Shown: positions 44,400 through 53,042, counted from the stretch's first letter. The stretch: 64,000 nt of DNA from Pseudomonas viridiflava (GCF_900580865.1 NZ_UTBZ01000140.1:310001-374000); one strand, 5' to 3'. Made by a program: numbers and translations. The notes: a model not told the origin generated them from the sequence alone.

Positions 44400-44444
44400 T
44401 TTTTTCCGCTTCACATCCACGCACGATCAGGAAAAGGAAGTCAG

Positions 44445-44612
44445 ATGAAGACAGCAGACTCACGCGAGGACGGGCAAATCCCGAAAGCAGAAGACTCAGC
44501 AGCGAACCTCGAGAGCGACCCTGTTAAATCTCTCAAACAACCAACTTGGGATGAATGGTTCGAAGGAGAGAAATGCAGCTCAGACTTCATGCTCTCGCGA
44601 GAGCAAAGCTGA
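44445..44612 (+). CDS. 55-residue protein resembling the tail of a VapB/VagC antitoxin
   Basis: Starts at ATG 44445 behind AGGAAAAGGAAG and ends at TGA 44612. The C-terminal half reads WDEWFEGEKCSSDFMLSREQ, close to the W-x-x-FF...DDFM-x-x-R-x-Q ending of VapB/VagC antitoxins. The N-terminal AbrB-like DNA-binding half is missing and no PIN-domain toxin lies beside it. It may be an orphan or decayed antitoxin. Confidence 0.5.
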   Translation: MKTADSREDGQIPKAEDSAANLESDPVKSLKQPTWDEWFEGEKCSSDFMLSREQS

Positions 44613-44656
44613 TTCGGATCTGAAGCGAAGAATATTTCGTCACCGTTAGCAGAAAC

Positions 44657-44694
44657 AAAAACGGCCGCTCGTCATCACTGACAGCGGCCGTTTT
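44657..44694. terminator. Bidirectional terminator
   Basis: AACGGCCGCT / AGCGGCCGTT, a 10-bp stem, with A and T runs on the two sides, between the small protein gene and the convergent permease gene. Confidence 0.85.
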
Positions 44695-44711
44695 GCATTA
44701 CGTGTTACGAA

Positions 44712-46103
44712 TCAGTTCAACACCACCGCGCCACGTTTTTCCAGTTTGCGACGGCGTGCCACCAGCAAACCGGCCGCCACCACCATCAGACTCAGCAGGC
44801 CAGTCGCGAGGATCTCAACGCGGTGCGCTTCCTGGAACAACATGATGGTCAGGGCCGCGACGATGAAGATGATCACCGCGTAGGTCAGGCCCGGGAACAG
44901 CCACATGCTGAAGACGATTTTCTCGCCGCATGCCATGCGTTGTTTACGCATACGCAGTTGCGAGAAGGCGATTACCAGGTACACCAGCAGCGCGATAGCA
45001 CCGGAGCTGGCCAGCAGGAATTCGAACACCGCAGCCGGCGCCACATAGTTGGCGAAGGTGCAGAGGAACGCAGCGCCGGTGGACAGCATGACCGCCCAGT
45101 AAGGCGTGCCGCTTTTGTTCACCCGAGTCGCCATGGCCGGTGCATCACCACGCTTGCCGAGGGAGAAGAGCATGCGCGACGAGGTGTACAGCGCCGAGTT
45201 CAGGCAGCTGGTCACCGCGACCAGTACCACGATGTCGACGATCATCTTGGCGTTAGGAATGCCCATGCGCTCAAGCACAGTCTGGTAGGAACCGAGGTTG
45301 GCCAGCGTAGGATCGTTCCATGGCACCAGAGCCACAACGATGAAGATCGACACGAGGTAGAACAGGCCGATCCGCCAGATCACCGAGTTGGTGGCCTTGG
45401 AGATCTGCTTGCCCGGGTTCTTCGATTCCGCAGCCGCGATGGTCACGATCTCGGTACCCATGAAAGAGAACATCGTGGTCAGGATCGCGCCCAACACGGC
45501 ACCCATGCCGTTGGGCAGGAAGCCGCCGCTGTCGAACAGGTGCGAAACGCCGCTGACCTGGCTATTCGGCAGAAAGCCGAAGATCGCCGCAAGGCCGAGG
45601 ATGATGAAGCCGATGATCGCCAGCACTTTGATCAGCGCGAACCAGAATTCGAACTCGCCGTAATTCTTTACGCTGAACAGGTTGGTGACGGTCAACAACA
45701 GGGTGATGACCAGCGCGAACGCCCAGATGCCGACATCAGGGAACCATGCATGGAGGATGGTTGCGGCGGCGTTGGCTTCCAGTGGAATCACCAAGACCCA
45801 GAACCACCAGTACAACCAGCCGATGGTGAAACCGGCCCAGTGCCCGATGGCACGGTCGGCGTACGTCGAGAACGAACCGGTGTCCGGCGAGGCAACAGCC
45901 ATTTCGCCGAGCATGCGCATCACCAACACCACCAGGGTACCGGCGGCGGCATAAGCCAGCAGCACGGCAGGGCCGGCGGCAGCGATGGCGTGGCCGGAGC
46001 CAACGAACAGACCGGCGCCGATCACACCGGCGATCGACAACATGGTCACATGACGCGGTTTGAGCCCCTGTTCGAGGCCATTGGAGCTTGGGGTACTGCT
46101 CAT
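44712..46103 (-). CDS. gabP: Amino acid permease, probable GABA permease
   Basis: 463 residues, twelve membrane segments, APC superfamily: HVTMLSIAGVIGAGLFVGSG at TM1, MLGEMAVASPDTGSFSTYADR, the Phe/Trp-rich GWLYWWFWVLVIPLEANAAA at TM3 and FSFMGTEIVTIAAAESKNP at TM6. These agree with the GabP/AnsP branch, and I favour GABA; no gabDT genes are present to support it. The 554 bases upstream separate it from the divergent ABC operon. Confidence 0.75.
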   Translation of the reverse strand: MSSTPSSNGLEQGLKPRHVTMLSIAGVIGAGLFVGSGHAIAAAGPAVLLAYAAAGTLVVLVMRMLGEMAVASPDTGSFSTYADRAIGHWAGFTIGWLYWWFWVLVIPLEANAAATILHAWFPDVGIWAFALVITLLLTVTNLFSVKNYGEFEFWFALIKVLAIIGFIILGLAAIFGFLPNSQVSGVSHLFDSGGFLPNGMGAVLGAILTTMFSFMGTEIVTIAAAESKNPGKQISKATNSVIWRIGLFYLVSIFIVVALVPWNDPTLANLGSYQTVLERMGIPNAKMIVDIVVLVAVTSCLNSALYTSSRMLFSLGKRGDAPAMATRVNKSGTPYWAVMLSTGAAFLCTFANYVAPAAVFEFLLASSGAIALLVYLVIAFSQLRMRKQRMACGEKIVFSMWLFPGLTYAVIIFIVAALTIMLFQEAHRVEILATGLLSLMVVAAGLLVARRRKLEKRGAVVLN

Positions 46104-46657
46104 CGAAACTACCTTTGCGAGGAAAGCGATTCAGTCCGTCCTGCCTGGCGTGTTCTTTCTCGTAAAAAGAAACCAACAGGGCGTTCCGGATTCTGCACGC
46201 AATAAATGCGCCAAAATGTTTCAAAGTCTTCTGGCTCGGGGCTTTGCGCACGACCGGACGGTCATCGCAAGTCCTTGAGATTAATGGCTATTCGCCAGAG
46301 CGTTACCCTGCGACTCACTTTCAGGACGAATTTGCGCACCATAAACACACTGAAAAAGTGTGGGATGCACAATAAAAGGGCGAATCAGGAACGTTCGGCC
46401 GGATAGCGCTTCCAACACCCCGCCAAAGCTGGCAACATCGCGCCTTTTTTTACGCGACACCCACGGGTTTGCACGATCAAACACCCGTTCGGTTGTTGAT
46501 GGGGCGACAGTCTGCTGTGCCGATGCGACAACCTGCCACATGCCACCCGTTAACCGCTCGCAGCGCTGTTGGCTGCCATTGAAACGCTATGCTAGCTTGG
46601 CCGCCTCGCCAGGAAGGCCATCCAACAGCAGGAGCGCAACATATATGAGGAACGCAC
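46104..46657. other. Intergenic region between gabP and the ABC transporter operon
   Basis: 554 bases shared by two divergent units. I see no credible gene, no sigma-54 motif and no strong hairpin. The segment 46570-46625 in front of the ATPase gene holds TTGGCT and TATGCT boxes with poor spacing, so no promoter is called. Promoters for both sides must lie here. Confidence 0.5.
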
Positions 46658-47431
46658 ATGGCTGAGGCCACGCCCGCGCTTGAAATCCGCAACCTGCACA
46701 AACGCTACGGACAGCTGGAGGTGCTCAAAGGCATCTCGCTGACCGCCCGCGACGGCGATGTGATCTCGATCCTCGGTTCCTCCGGTTCCGGCAAGTCAAC
46801 GTTCCTGCGTTGCATTAACCTGCTGGAAAACCCGCACCAGGGCCAGATTCTGGTGGCCGGTGAAGAACTCAAGCTCAAGGCTGCCAAAAATGGCGAACTG
46901 GTTGCCGCCGACGGCAAACAGATCAACCGCCTGCGCTCAGAGATTGGTTTTGTATTTCAAAACTTTAATCTGTGGCCGCACATGAGCATCCTCGACAACA
47001 TCATCGAGGCACCGCGTCGCGTGCTCGGCCAGAGCAAAGCGGAGGCGATCGAAGTCGCCGAAGCGCTGCTGGCCAAGGTCGGTATCGCCGACAAGCGCCA
47101 CGCCTACCCGGCGCAATTGTCCGGCGGCCAGCAACAACGCGCGGCGATTGCCCGCACGCTGGCGATGCAACCGAAGGTGATCTTGTTCGACGAACCCACC
47201 TCGGCCCTTGACCCGGAAATGGTTCAGGAAGTACTTAGTGTCATCCGCGCACTGGCCGAAGAAGGCCGCACCATGCTGCTCGTGACCCACGAAATGGGTT
47301 TCGCCCGTCAGGTCTCCAGCGAAGTGGTGTTCCTTCACCAAGGCCTTATAGAAGAGCAAGGATCGCCTCAGCAGGTGTTCGAAAACCCGCTTTCGGCGCG
47401 CTGCAAACAATTCATGTCCAGCAACCGCTAA
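46658..47431 (+). CDS. Polar amino acid ABC transporter, ATPase subunit
   Basis: 257 residues of the HisP/GlnQ group: Walker A LGSSGSGKST, Q-loop VFQNFNLWPHM, signature LSGGQQQRAAIARTL, Walker B VILFDEPTSALDPEM and H-loop LVTHEMGFA. The insert KLKAAKNGELVAADGKQ between strands is typical of the His/Lys/Arg/ornithine branch. First gene of an operon with one binding protein and two permeases. Confidence 0.93.
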   Translation: MAEATPALEIRNLHKRYGQLEVLKGISLTARDGDVISILGSSGSGKSTFLRCINLLENPHQGQILVAGEELKLKAAKNGELVAADGKQINRLRSEIGFVFQNFNLWPHMSILDNIIEAPRRVLGQSKAEAIEVAEALLAKVGIADKRHAYPAQLSGGQQQRAAIARTLAMQPKVILFDEPTSALDPEMVQEVLSVIRALAEEGRTMLLVTHEMGFARQVSSEVVFLHQGLIEEQGSPQQVFENPLSARCKQFMSSNR

Positions 47432-47444
47432 CGGAGCAACATGC

Positions 47445-48194
47445 ATGCAGAATTTCAAGAAGGTCTTCCTGGCCGCCGCCGTCACCCTCGCGTTCAGCGC
47501 CGGTGCCATGGCTGAAACCCTGAAGATGGGCATCGAAGCGGCCTACCCGCCGTTCAACAACAAAGATGCCAGCGGTAACGTGGTCGGCTTCGACAAAGAC
47601 ATCGGCGACGCCCTGTGCGCGAAGATGAAAGTCGAGTGCACCGTAGTCACTTCCGACTGGGACGGCATCATTCCGGCCCTGAACGCGAAGAAGTTCGACT
47701 TCCTGATCTCCTCGCTGTCGATCACCGAAGAGCGCAAAGGCGCGGTGGACTTCACCGACCCGTACTACTCGAACAAGCTGCAGTTCATCGCACCGAAAAA
47801 CGTCGACTTCAAAACCGACAAGGACTCGCTGAAAGGCAAGACCATCGGTACCCAGCGTGCGACCCTGGCCGGTACCTGGCTGGAAGACACCTACGCCGAT
47901 GACATCAAAGTCAGCCTCTACGACACCCAGGAAAACGCCTACCTCGACCTGACGTCCGGTCGTGTCGACGCGATCCTCGCCGACAAGTACGCCAACTATG
48001 ACTGGCTGAAAAGCGACGCAGGCAAGAGCTACGAGTTCAAAGGTGACCCGGTCGTAGAAAGCGACAAGATCGGCATCGCTGTGCGTAAAGGCGATCCACT
48101 GCGTGAGAAGTTGAACGCCGCTCTGAAGGAAATCGTCGCCGACGGTACCTACAAGAAGATCAACGACAAGTACTTCCCGTTCAGCATCTACTGA
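47445..48194 (+). CDS. Polar (basic) amino acid ABC transporter, periplasmic binding protein
   Basis: 249 residues: signal peptide to AMAE (residue 24), then the family 3 fold with GIEAAYPPFNNKDASGNVVG, DWDGIIPALNAKKFDFLISS, SITEERKGAVDFTDPYY and KGKTIGTQRATLAGTWLED. The ERxxxVDFTxPYY motif belongs to the LAO/HisJ type, so histidine, lysine, arginine or ornithine is the likely ligand. ATG at 47445 is used rather than the ATG four bases upstream, which is out of frame. Confidence 0.93.
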   Translation: MQNFKKVFLAAAVTLAFSAGAMAETLKMGIEAAYPPFNNKDASGNVVGFDKDIGDALCAKMKVECTVVTSDWDGIIPALNAKKFDFLISSLSITEERKGAVDFTDPYYSNKLQFIAPKNVDFKTDKDSLKGKTIGTQRATLAGTWLEDTYADDIKVSLYDTQENAYLDLTSGRVDAILADKYANYDWLKSDAGKSYEFKGDPVVESDKIGIAVRKGDPLREKLNAALKEIVADGTYKKINDKYFPFSIY

Positions 48195-48272
48195 TCCTGA
48201 CCTGTGGGACTGGCGTCGTGATGCAACGGCGCCGGCTCCCGACTTTGCCTGCCGCAATTTGAACAGAATTCC

Positions 48273-48965
48273 ATGATTATCGACCTCTACGGATTCGGCC
48301 CGGCCCTCGCTGCCGGCGCGCTGATGACCGTCCAACTGGCCCTCACGGCCCTGTGCCTGGGACTGGTGCTCGGTCTGCTCGGCGCCTTGGCCAAGACTTC
48401 CCCGTACAAGCCGCTGCAATGGCTTGGCGGCACATATTCGACCCTTGTGCGTGGCGTCCCGGAATTGCTCTGGGTGCTGTTGATCTACTTTGGTACGGTC
48501 AACCTGATGCGCGCCCTCGGTGAGTTCTTCGGCAACCCCGACCTGCAACTCAACGCCTTCGCCGCCGGTGTGATCGCCCTCGGCCTGTGCTTCGGCGCCT
48601 ACGCCACGGAAGTGTTCCGTGGTGCAATCCTCGCCATTCCCAAAGGCCACCGTGAGGCCGGCCAGGCCCTGGGCCTGTCGAAATGGCGGATCTTTACCCG
48701 GTTGATCATGCCGCAGATGTGGCGCATCGCCCTGCCCGGCCTGGGCAATCTGTTCATGATCCTGATGAAAGACACCGCGCTGGTCTCGGTGATCGGTCTG
48801 GAAGAAATCATGCGTCACGCGCAAATCGGCGTAACCGTGTCGAAACAACCGTTCACCTTCTATATGGTCGCCGCGATCATGTACCTGGGCCTGACCGTGC
48901 TGGCGATGACCGGCATGCACTTCCTGGAAAAACGCGCCGCTCGCGGCTTTGCGAGGAGCGCTTAA
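48273..48965 (+). CDS. Polar amino acid ABC transporter, permease (HisQ type)
   Basis: 230 residues with five membrane segments; the cytoplasmic EAA loop reads EAGQALGLSKWRIFTRLIMPQ, contacting the ATPase. LVRGVPELLWVLLIYFG near the N-terminus is typical of HisQ/AotQ. Stop and the next start overlap by one base (TAATG). Confidence 0.93.
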   Translation: MIIDLYGFGPALAAGALMTVQLALTALCLGLVLGLLGALAKTSPYKPLQWLGGTYSTLVRGVPELLWVLLIYFGTVNLMRALGEFFGNPDLQLNAFAAGVIALGLCFGAYATEVFRGAILAIPKGHREAGQALGLSKWRIFTRLIMPQMWRIALPGLGNLFMILMKDTALVSVIGLEEIMRHAQIGVTVSKQPFTFYMVAAIMYLGLTVLAMTGMHFLEKRAARGFARSA

Positions 48966-49654
48966 TGAACTGGGAAGTCATCATCAAATGGCTGCCGAAA
49001 CTGGCACAGGGCGCGACCCTGACCCTGGAACTGGTCGCCATCGCCGTGATTGCCGGCCTGCTGCTGGCGATTCCGCTGGGCATCGCCCGCTCTTCGAAGC
49101 TGTGGTACGTGCGCTCGCTGCCTTACGCCTACATCTTCTTTTTCCGTGGCACGCCGTTGCTGGTCCAGCTGTTCCTGGTTTATTACGGCCTGGCGCAATT
49201 CGACGCGGTGCGTGAAAGCGCGTTGTGGCCGTACCTGCGCGATCCGTTCTGGTGCGCCACGGTAACCATGACCCTGCACACGGCGGCGTACATCGCCGAA
49301 ATCCTGCGCGGGGCGATTCAGGCGATTCCACCGGGCGAGATCGAAGCGGCGCGAGCGTTGGGCATGTCCAAGCCCAAGGCGATGTTCTACATCATCCTGC
49401 CGCGTGCCGCGCGCATCGGCCTGCCGGCCTACAGCAACGAAGTGATCCTGATGCTCAAGGCCAGTGCGCTGGCCAGCACCGTCACCTTGCTGGAACTGAC
49501 CGGCATGGCGCGCACGATCATTGCCCGCACCTATCTGCCGGTGGAAATCTTCTTCGCAGCGGGCGTGTTCTATCTGCTGATGGCTTACGTGCTGGTCCGC
49601 GGCTTCAAGCTGCTGGAGCGCTGGCTGCGCGTCGATGCCTGCCAAGGGCGTTGA
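48965..49654 (+). CDS. Polar amino acid ABC transporter, permease (HisM type)
   Basis: 229 residues with FFFRGTPLLVQLFLVYYGL and the EAA loop EAARALGMSKPKAMFYIILP. It pairs with the upstream permease to form the heterodimeric channel. The frame is open 94 codons further upstream inside the HisQ gene, but the ATG of the TAATG overlap gives the family N-terminus (MNWEVIIKWLPKLAQG). The methyltransferase gene begins 20 bases before its stop. Confidence 0.93.
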   Translation: MNWEVIIKWLPKLAQGATLTLELVAIAVIAGLLLAIPLGIARSSKLWYVRSLPYAYIFFFRGTPLLVQLFLVYYGLAQFDAVRESALWPYLRDPFWCATVTMTLHTAAYIAEILRGAIQAIPPGEIEAARALGMSKPKAMFYIILPRAARIGLPAYSNEVILMLKASALASTVTLLELTGMARTIIARTYLPVEIFFAAGVFYLLMAYVLVRGFKLLERWLRVDACQGR

Positions 49655-50870
49655 TTCTTCCTACGTGCTGACGGGCGAGGACCTACTCGCCCGCTTCACG
49701 GCGCTGGATGCTTTTTTGATTGAGCATCAGGCGCTGTGGAAACCTCGACCGTTCACTCATCTTTCGCTTGCCTGGGAAGCGTCCTACCCGGAAATGGCCT
49801 TGTGGCTACGCGGGCGGTCGCTGGAAGACGCGGAAAACGCTCACAACCAACCTGCTGATCTTGTTGATGCGCCGGAGCCGTTTGCCTCATTGGCGGCGTT
49901 GTCGGCTGAGCTGAGTGCAGTTGGTGAGTTGCCAGGGCATACACTGGAGGCTGCGGGGCATCGGCTGAATGTCGATGTGCCGGGACGCAAGTGGCAGCAG
50001 ATCGAGGCGTTTGCCAGTCGCTTGTCCTTCGCCACGCAACCGGAGCATTGGCTGGATTGGTGCTCAGGCAAGGGACACTTGGGGCGGCGCTTGCTGGGGT
50101 CGGGGCAGCAACTGACTTGCGTTGAATACGATCCTTTATTGGTCGCCAGCGGTCAGGCGTTAAGTCAGCGTCATCACTTGCACGCTTTGCATGTGGAGCA
50201 AGACGTACTGGCGACTGATGCCTCTGCTGTATTGAGCGCGGCTCACACGCCCGTCGCCCTGCATGCGTGTGGTGATCTGCATGTGCGCTTGATGCAACTG
50301 GCCAGTGCTGCCGGTTGCCAACGAATGGCGATCGCGCCCTGCTGCTACAACCGCATAAGTCGTAGCGAATATCAGGCATTGTCCTGCGCAGGATCGGCAT
50401 CGCTCCTACAGCTCTCGCTGGAAGATCTGGCACTGCCGATGAGCGAAACCGTCACCGCCGGTGCGCGGGTCCGACGTCAGCGCGATACATCGATGGCTCG
50501 ACGACTGGCGTTCGACCTGCTGCAACGGCAGGTGCGCAGCGTCGACGAATATTTGCCGACGCCATCGCTGCCCAGTGCCTGGCTGGAAAAACCCTTCGCC
50601 AACTACTGCCGGGATCTGGCCGCTCTCAAAGAGTTATCCACAATCGGCTCGCCAGATTGGTCAGCACTCGAAGCGGCCGGTTGGCAGCGGTTGGCCGAAG
50701 TTCGCAACCTCGAATTGCTTCGCGGATTGTTCCGACGACCACTTGAGCTCTGGCTGACGCTGGACCGGGCACTTTTCCTCGCCGAACAGGGGTACGTCGT
50801 ACGTCTCGGCACTTTCTGCTCGACACCCCTCACACCACGTAATCTGCTGCTGTTGGCCGAACGCGAATAA
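49635..50870 (+). CDS. Class I methyltransferase (METTL25/RRNAD1-like)
   Basis: 411 residues. A SAM-binding motif I is seen in WLDWCSGKGHLGRRLL (about 135-150), acidic post-motif in CVEYDPLLV, then HACGDLHVRLMQLA and the striking MAIAPCCYN, the combination of the METTL25/RRNAD-type methyltransferase domain. Substrate unknown. It overlaps the HisM permease by 20 bases and is therefore part of the amino acid transport operon. Three DnaA-box sequences lie in and just behind its 3' end. Confidence 0.82.
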   Translation: MPAKGVDSSYVLTGEDLLARFTALDAFLIEHQALWKPRPFTHLSLAWEASYPEMALWLRGRSLEDAENAHNQPADLVDAPEPFASLAALSAELSAVGELPGHTLEAAGHRLNVDVPGRKWQQIEAFASRLSFATQPEHWLDWCSGKGHLGRRLLGSGQQLTCVEYDPLLVASGQALSQRHHLHALHVEQDVLATDASAVLSAAHTPVALHACGDLHVRLMQLASAAGCQRMAIAPCCYNRISRSEYQALSCAGSASLLQLSLEDLALPMSETVTAGARVRRQRDTSMARRLAFDLLQRQVRSVDEYLPTPSLPSAWLEKPFANYCRDLAALKELSTIGSPDWSALEAAGWQRLAEVRNLELLRGLFRRPLELWLTLDRALFLAEQGYVVRLGTFCSTPLTPRNLLLLAERE

Positions 50871-50979
50871 ATAATCGACTCCCTGTGGATAACTCTGTTG
50901 ATGAATTCTACGTGGATCCAATATCCATGCCTGTTTCGAGCCTTTAACAGCGCTGGTCATTTTTTGTTCATGTGGATAA
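50634..50979. promoter_or_regulatory. Cluster of three perfect DnaA boxes
   Basis: TTATCCACA occurs at 50634-50642 (in the methyltransferase gene) and in the opposite orientation at 50884-50892 and 50971-50979. Only one other exact copy was noticed in the window (18659, inside gpmI), and about 0.5 is expected by chance in 64 kb. The gap 50871-51214 holds no gene. No replication initiator or AT-rich unwinding element is beside it, so a DnaA-titration or regulatory role is more likely than an origin. Confidence 0.5.
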
Positions 50980-51214
50980 AAAACCAATAAAACAGGGATT
51001 TGCAAACAAGATGAGAACGAATCCACAAAGAACCGCCTAAGCACGGTTTCGTGCCAGCCCGTTGTGCATAAGCCGCCAATCAAAACGACATAACCGCCGA
51101 AATTCATCGGTTCGAAGCGAATAATTGCGGCGTCTCGCCAGCCTTGCTATACAAGTCCACAGCGTGCCGCCAGCGCACCTTAAACAAAAACAATCAGACC
51201 GACAGGAAGCGCCC

Positions 51215-52051
51215 GTGACGTTCATTTCTTATGCGCAGAATTTTGAAGACGTCCGCTTGTGGCGTGCCCTCAAGCAAGTCGAGCAGGGCTTCTATATCGA
51301 TGTCGGTGCCAATGATCCACATCACGACTCGGTCACCAAAGCGTTCTATGACCACGGCTGGCAAGGCGTGAACGTCGAACCGATGCAGAACTACCACGAC
51401 GCCCTCTGCCAGCAACGTCCGCGCGACGCCACCGTACAATGCATCGCCAGCGATCAGCCCGGCGAAATGACCTTCTACGCCATCCCCGACACCGGCCTGT
51501 CCACAGCCGATCCGGCGATCGCCCAGCACCACAAAGATCAAGGCATGGACGTGCGCTGCCTCACCGTGAAGGCCCGTACACTGACGTCGATCTGCGAACA
51601 ATATGCCGCTGATCGGCCGATCCATTTCCTCAAAATCGACGTCGAGGGCCACGAAGAAAGCGTTCTGCGCGGCATGGACTTCACTCGCTTCCGTCCCTGG
51701 ATCATCGTCATCGAAACCCCATGGGAGCGCGACCACACCTGGGAACCGCTGGTCACCGGCGCCGGATATCAAGCGATCCTCTTCGACGGCCTCAACACAT
51801 GGTTCCTCGCCGACGAATACATGAAGCTCAAACCGGCTTTCGACATTCCACCGTGCAACCTCGACAACTTCCAACTGTGCAAAGGCCACGCCTTCGCCCA
51901 CCCGATCAGCGCCAGCGAAGTCGACACCGCCCAACAATTGGCCAACGCTCTGCAACGCGCCGAACAGGCCGAAGCGCAGTTGTTTGCCCTGCAAAACAGC
52001 CGCACTGTGAAGGCGGTGCAAACGCTGCGAAATGTGCTGCGCAGGGCTTGA
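51215..52051 (+). CDS. FkbM family methyltransferase
   Basis: 278 residues from a GTG behind AGGAAG. FkbM marks: FYIDVGANDPHHDSVTKAFYD (SAM loop), WQGVNVEPM, HFLKIDVEGHEESVLRGMDF and the C-terminal catalytic-region PWIIVIETPW. Such enzymes O-methylate sugars, lipids or small molecules. The last 45 residues (QLANALQRAEQAEAQLFALQ) form a short coiled coil. Isolated gene between a DnaA-box region and tRNA-Thr. Confidence 0.88.
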   Translation: MTFISYAQNFEDVRLWRALKQVEQGFYIDVGANDPHHDSVTKAFYDHGWQGVNVEPMQNYHDALCQQRPRDATVQCIASDQPGEMTFYAIPDTGLSTADPAIAQHHKDQGMDVRCLTVKARTLTSICEQYAADRPIHFLKIDVEGHEESVLRGMDFTRFRPWIIVIETPWERDHTWEPLVTGAGYQAILFDGLNTWFLADEYMKLKPAFDIPPCNLDNFQLCKGHAFAHPISASEVDTAQQLANALQRAEQAEAQLFALQNSRTVKAVQTLRNVLRRA

Positions 52052-52086
52052 TTCAGCCGGATGCAAAAATAGTCTGAATTCAGGGG

Positions 52087-52114
52087 TTTACAGAAATTAT
52101 CCAGTCGCTATAAT
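52087..52114 (+). promoter_or_regulatory. Promoter of tRNA-Thr
   Basis: TTTACA (52087-52092) and a perfect TATAAT (52109-52114) are separated by 16 bases, ending 12 bases before the tRNA. Confidence 0.85.
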
Positions 52115-52126
52115 CGTCGCCCACAC

Positions 52127-52202
<76 letters not shown>

Positions 52203-52210
52203 TACAAAAC

Positions 52211-52240
52211 AAAGCCCCTGCAGAAATGCAGGGGCTTTGT
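52211..52240 (+). terminator. Terminator of tRNA-Thr
   Basis: AAAGCCCCTGCA-GAAA-TGCAGGGGCTTT, a 12-bp perfect stem, followed by TTGTT. Confidence 0.9.
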
Positions 52241-52458
52241 TGTTTCTGGGGTGTTTATATTTTTAGCCGCGTTTCTGCTTCAGTAGAAATAGCGCCTCTC
52301 CTCCGCACACGTCGGTCTAATCGCCAGACGCCCTTATCCCACAAAGCACGGCTTTTGCCCAAAACACCCGAATTTCCGCTTTTATGCCAAATTATGAACT
52401 GGCAATAATTATGGCCTGCCCATAAAAAAGTGGAATTGCATGATCAGCGTTCCTCAGC

Positions 52459-52638
52459 TCACTGAACCGGCGGAGTCAATGGCAACGCGGTTTCCCAGTG
52501 AAGAGTGCTTGATGCCTCGACGCTTTGTTCCGCCGCCGCAGAGAGCGGCATCCGCGTTACGCGCACGGCCTCACCGGCCTTCATCTGACGTACAGACTCC
52601 AGTAAGTCCTGCTGGAATTGCTCCAGTTCATCGACCAT
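52459..52638 (-). pseudogene. Truncated HigA-type antitoxin remnant
   Basis: A 59-codon frame with AGGAG ten bases before its ATG (52638). The first 36 residues, MVDELEQFQQDLLESVRQMK followed by AGEAVRVTRMPLSAAA, match the N-terminal arm of HigA-type antitoxins; at the point where the helix-turn-helix should begin the sequence turns into an unrelated EQSVEASSTLHWETALPL tail and stops. No HigB toxin is found on either side. Read as a decayed antitoxin whose expression signals remain. Confidence 0.55.
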
Positions 52639-52802
52639 CGCTGATCTCCTCGTTTTGTTGCTTAGAAAAGGCTAAGGACAAAGTCATGACCAACAAAACG
52701 CATGGCGTGAAATCCTGAGAAATTTGTTGTAACGAGAAGCCACGCAAAGCCACTACTGGCCACGATTGTGCATCAGCTCTCCCTCAAGCTACCGTTCAGT
52801 TC

Positions 52803-53040
52803 GTCGCTGCCAATTCAGCGACCGGGCCTGAGAACCCGGGTAAGATGCAGGCGCACCAGCGCCCCAACTCACGTTTGCCGGCGCATTTTTTGTGTCTGCA
52901 TTACCGTGCAATGGCGGCTGTGCGTGGGAGACCTTCGGGTCTGCCGGGTTCCTGTATCTCCGGTTTCTCAGCCTGCGCATAGCTGCCACCCTTTCGCCTG
53001 AGAACGAAATGGCAGCTCTCATTTGATACAGGGAGTTCAA
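52803..53040 (+). promoter_or_regulatory. Structured RNA leader of the DUF3077-type gene
   Basis: Successive helices: GTCGCTG/CAGCGAC (52803-52822); CCGGG/CCCGG with loop CCTGAGAA (52822-52839); GGCGC-ACCA-GCGCC (52850-52863), whose second arm can instead pair with GGCGC at 52880 ahead of ATTTTTT; a 13-bp arm TGGCGGCTGTGCG (52912-52924) with CGCATAGCTGCCA (52976-52988) enclosing AGACC-TTCG-GGTCT; and an alternative hairpin AGCTGCCA (52981-52988) with TGGCAGCT (53010-53017), with inner stem TTTCG/CGAAA and again loop CCTGAGAA. The last two compete for the same bases. GGGAG at 53031 is the ribosome-binding site. Confidence 0.6.
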
Positions 53041-53042
53041 AA

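Noticed and set aside
44823..46205. 460-codon open frame antisense to the GABA-type permease
   Set aside because: Charged, repetitive translation typical of a shadow of a membrane-protein gene.
46104..46657. Sigma-54 promoter for gabP or the ABC operon
   Set aside because: No sequence keeps GG and GC with the required ten-base spacing in either direction.
50871..51214. Replication origin at the DnaA-box cluster
   Set aside because: Neither dnaA, dnaN nor another initiator gene is near and no AT-rich unwinding repeats are seen.
52440..52718. 92-codon plus-strand frame after tRNA-Thr
   Set aside because: Pro/Arg-rich and antisense to the HigA-like remnant, which has the better ribosome-binding site and family match.
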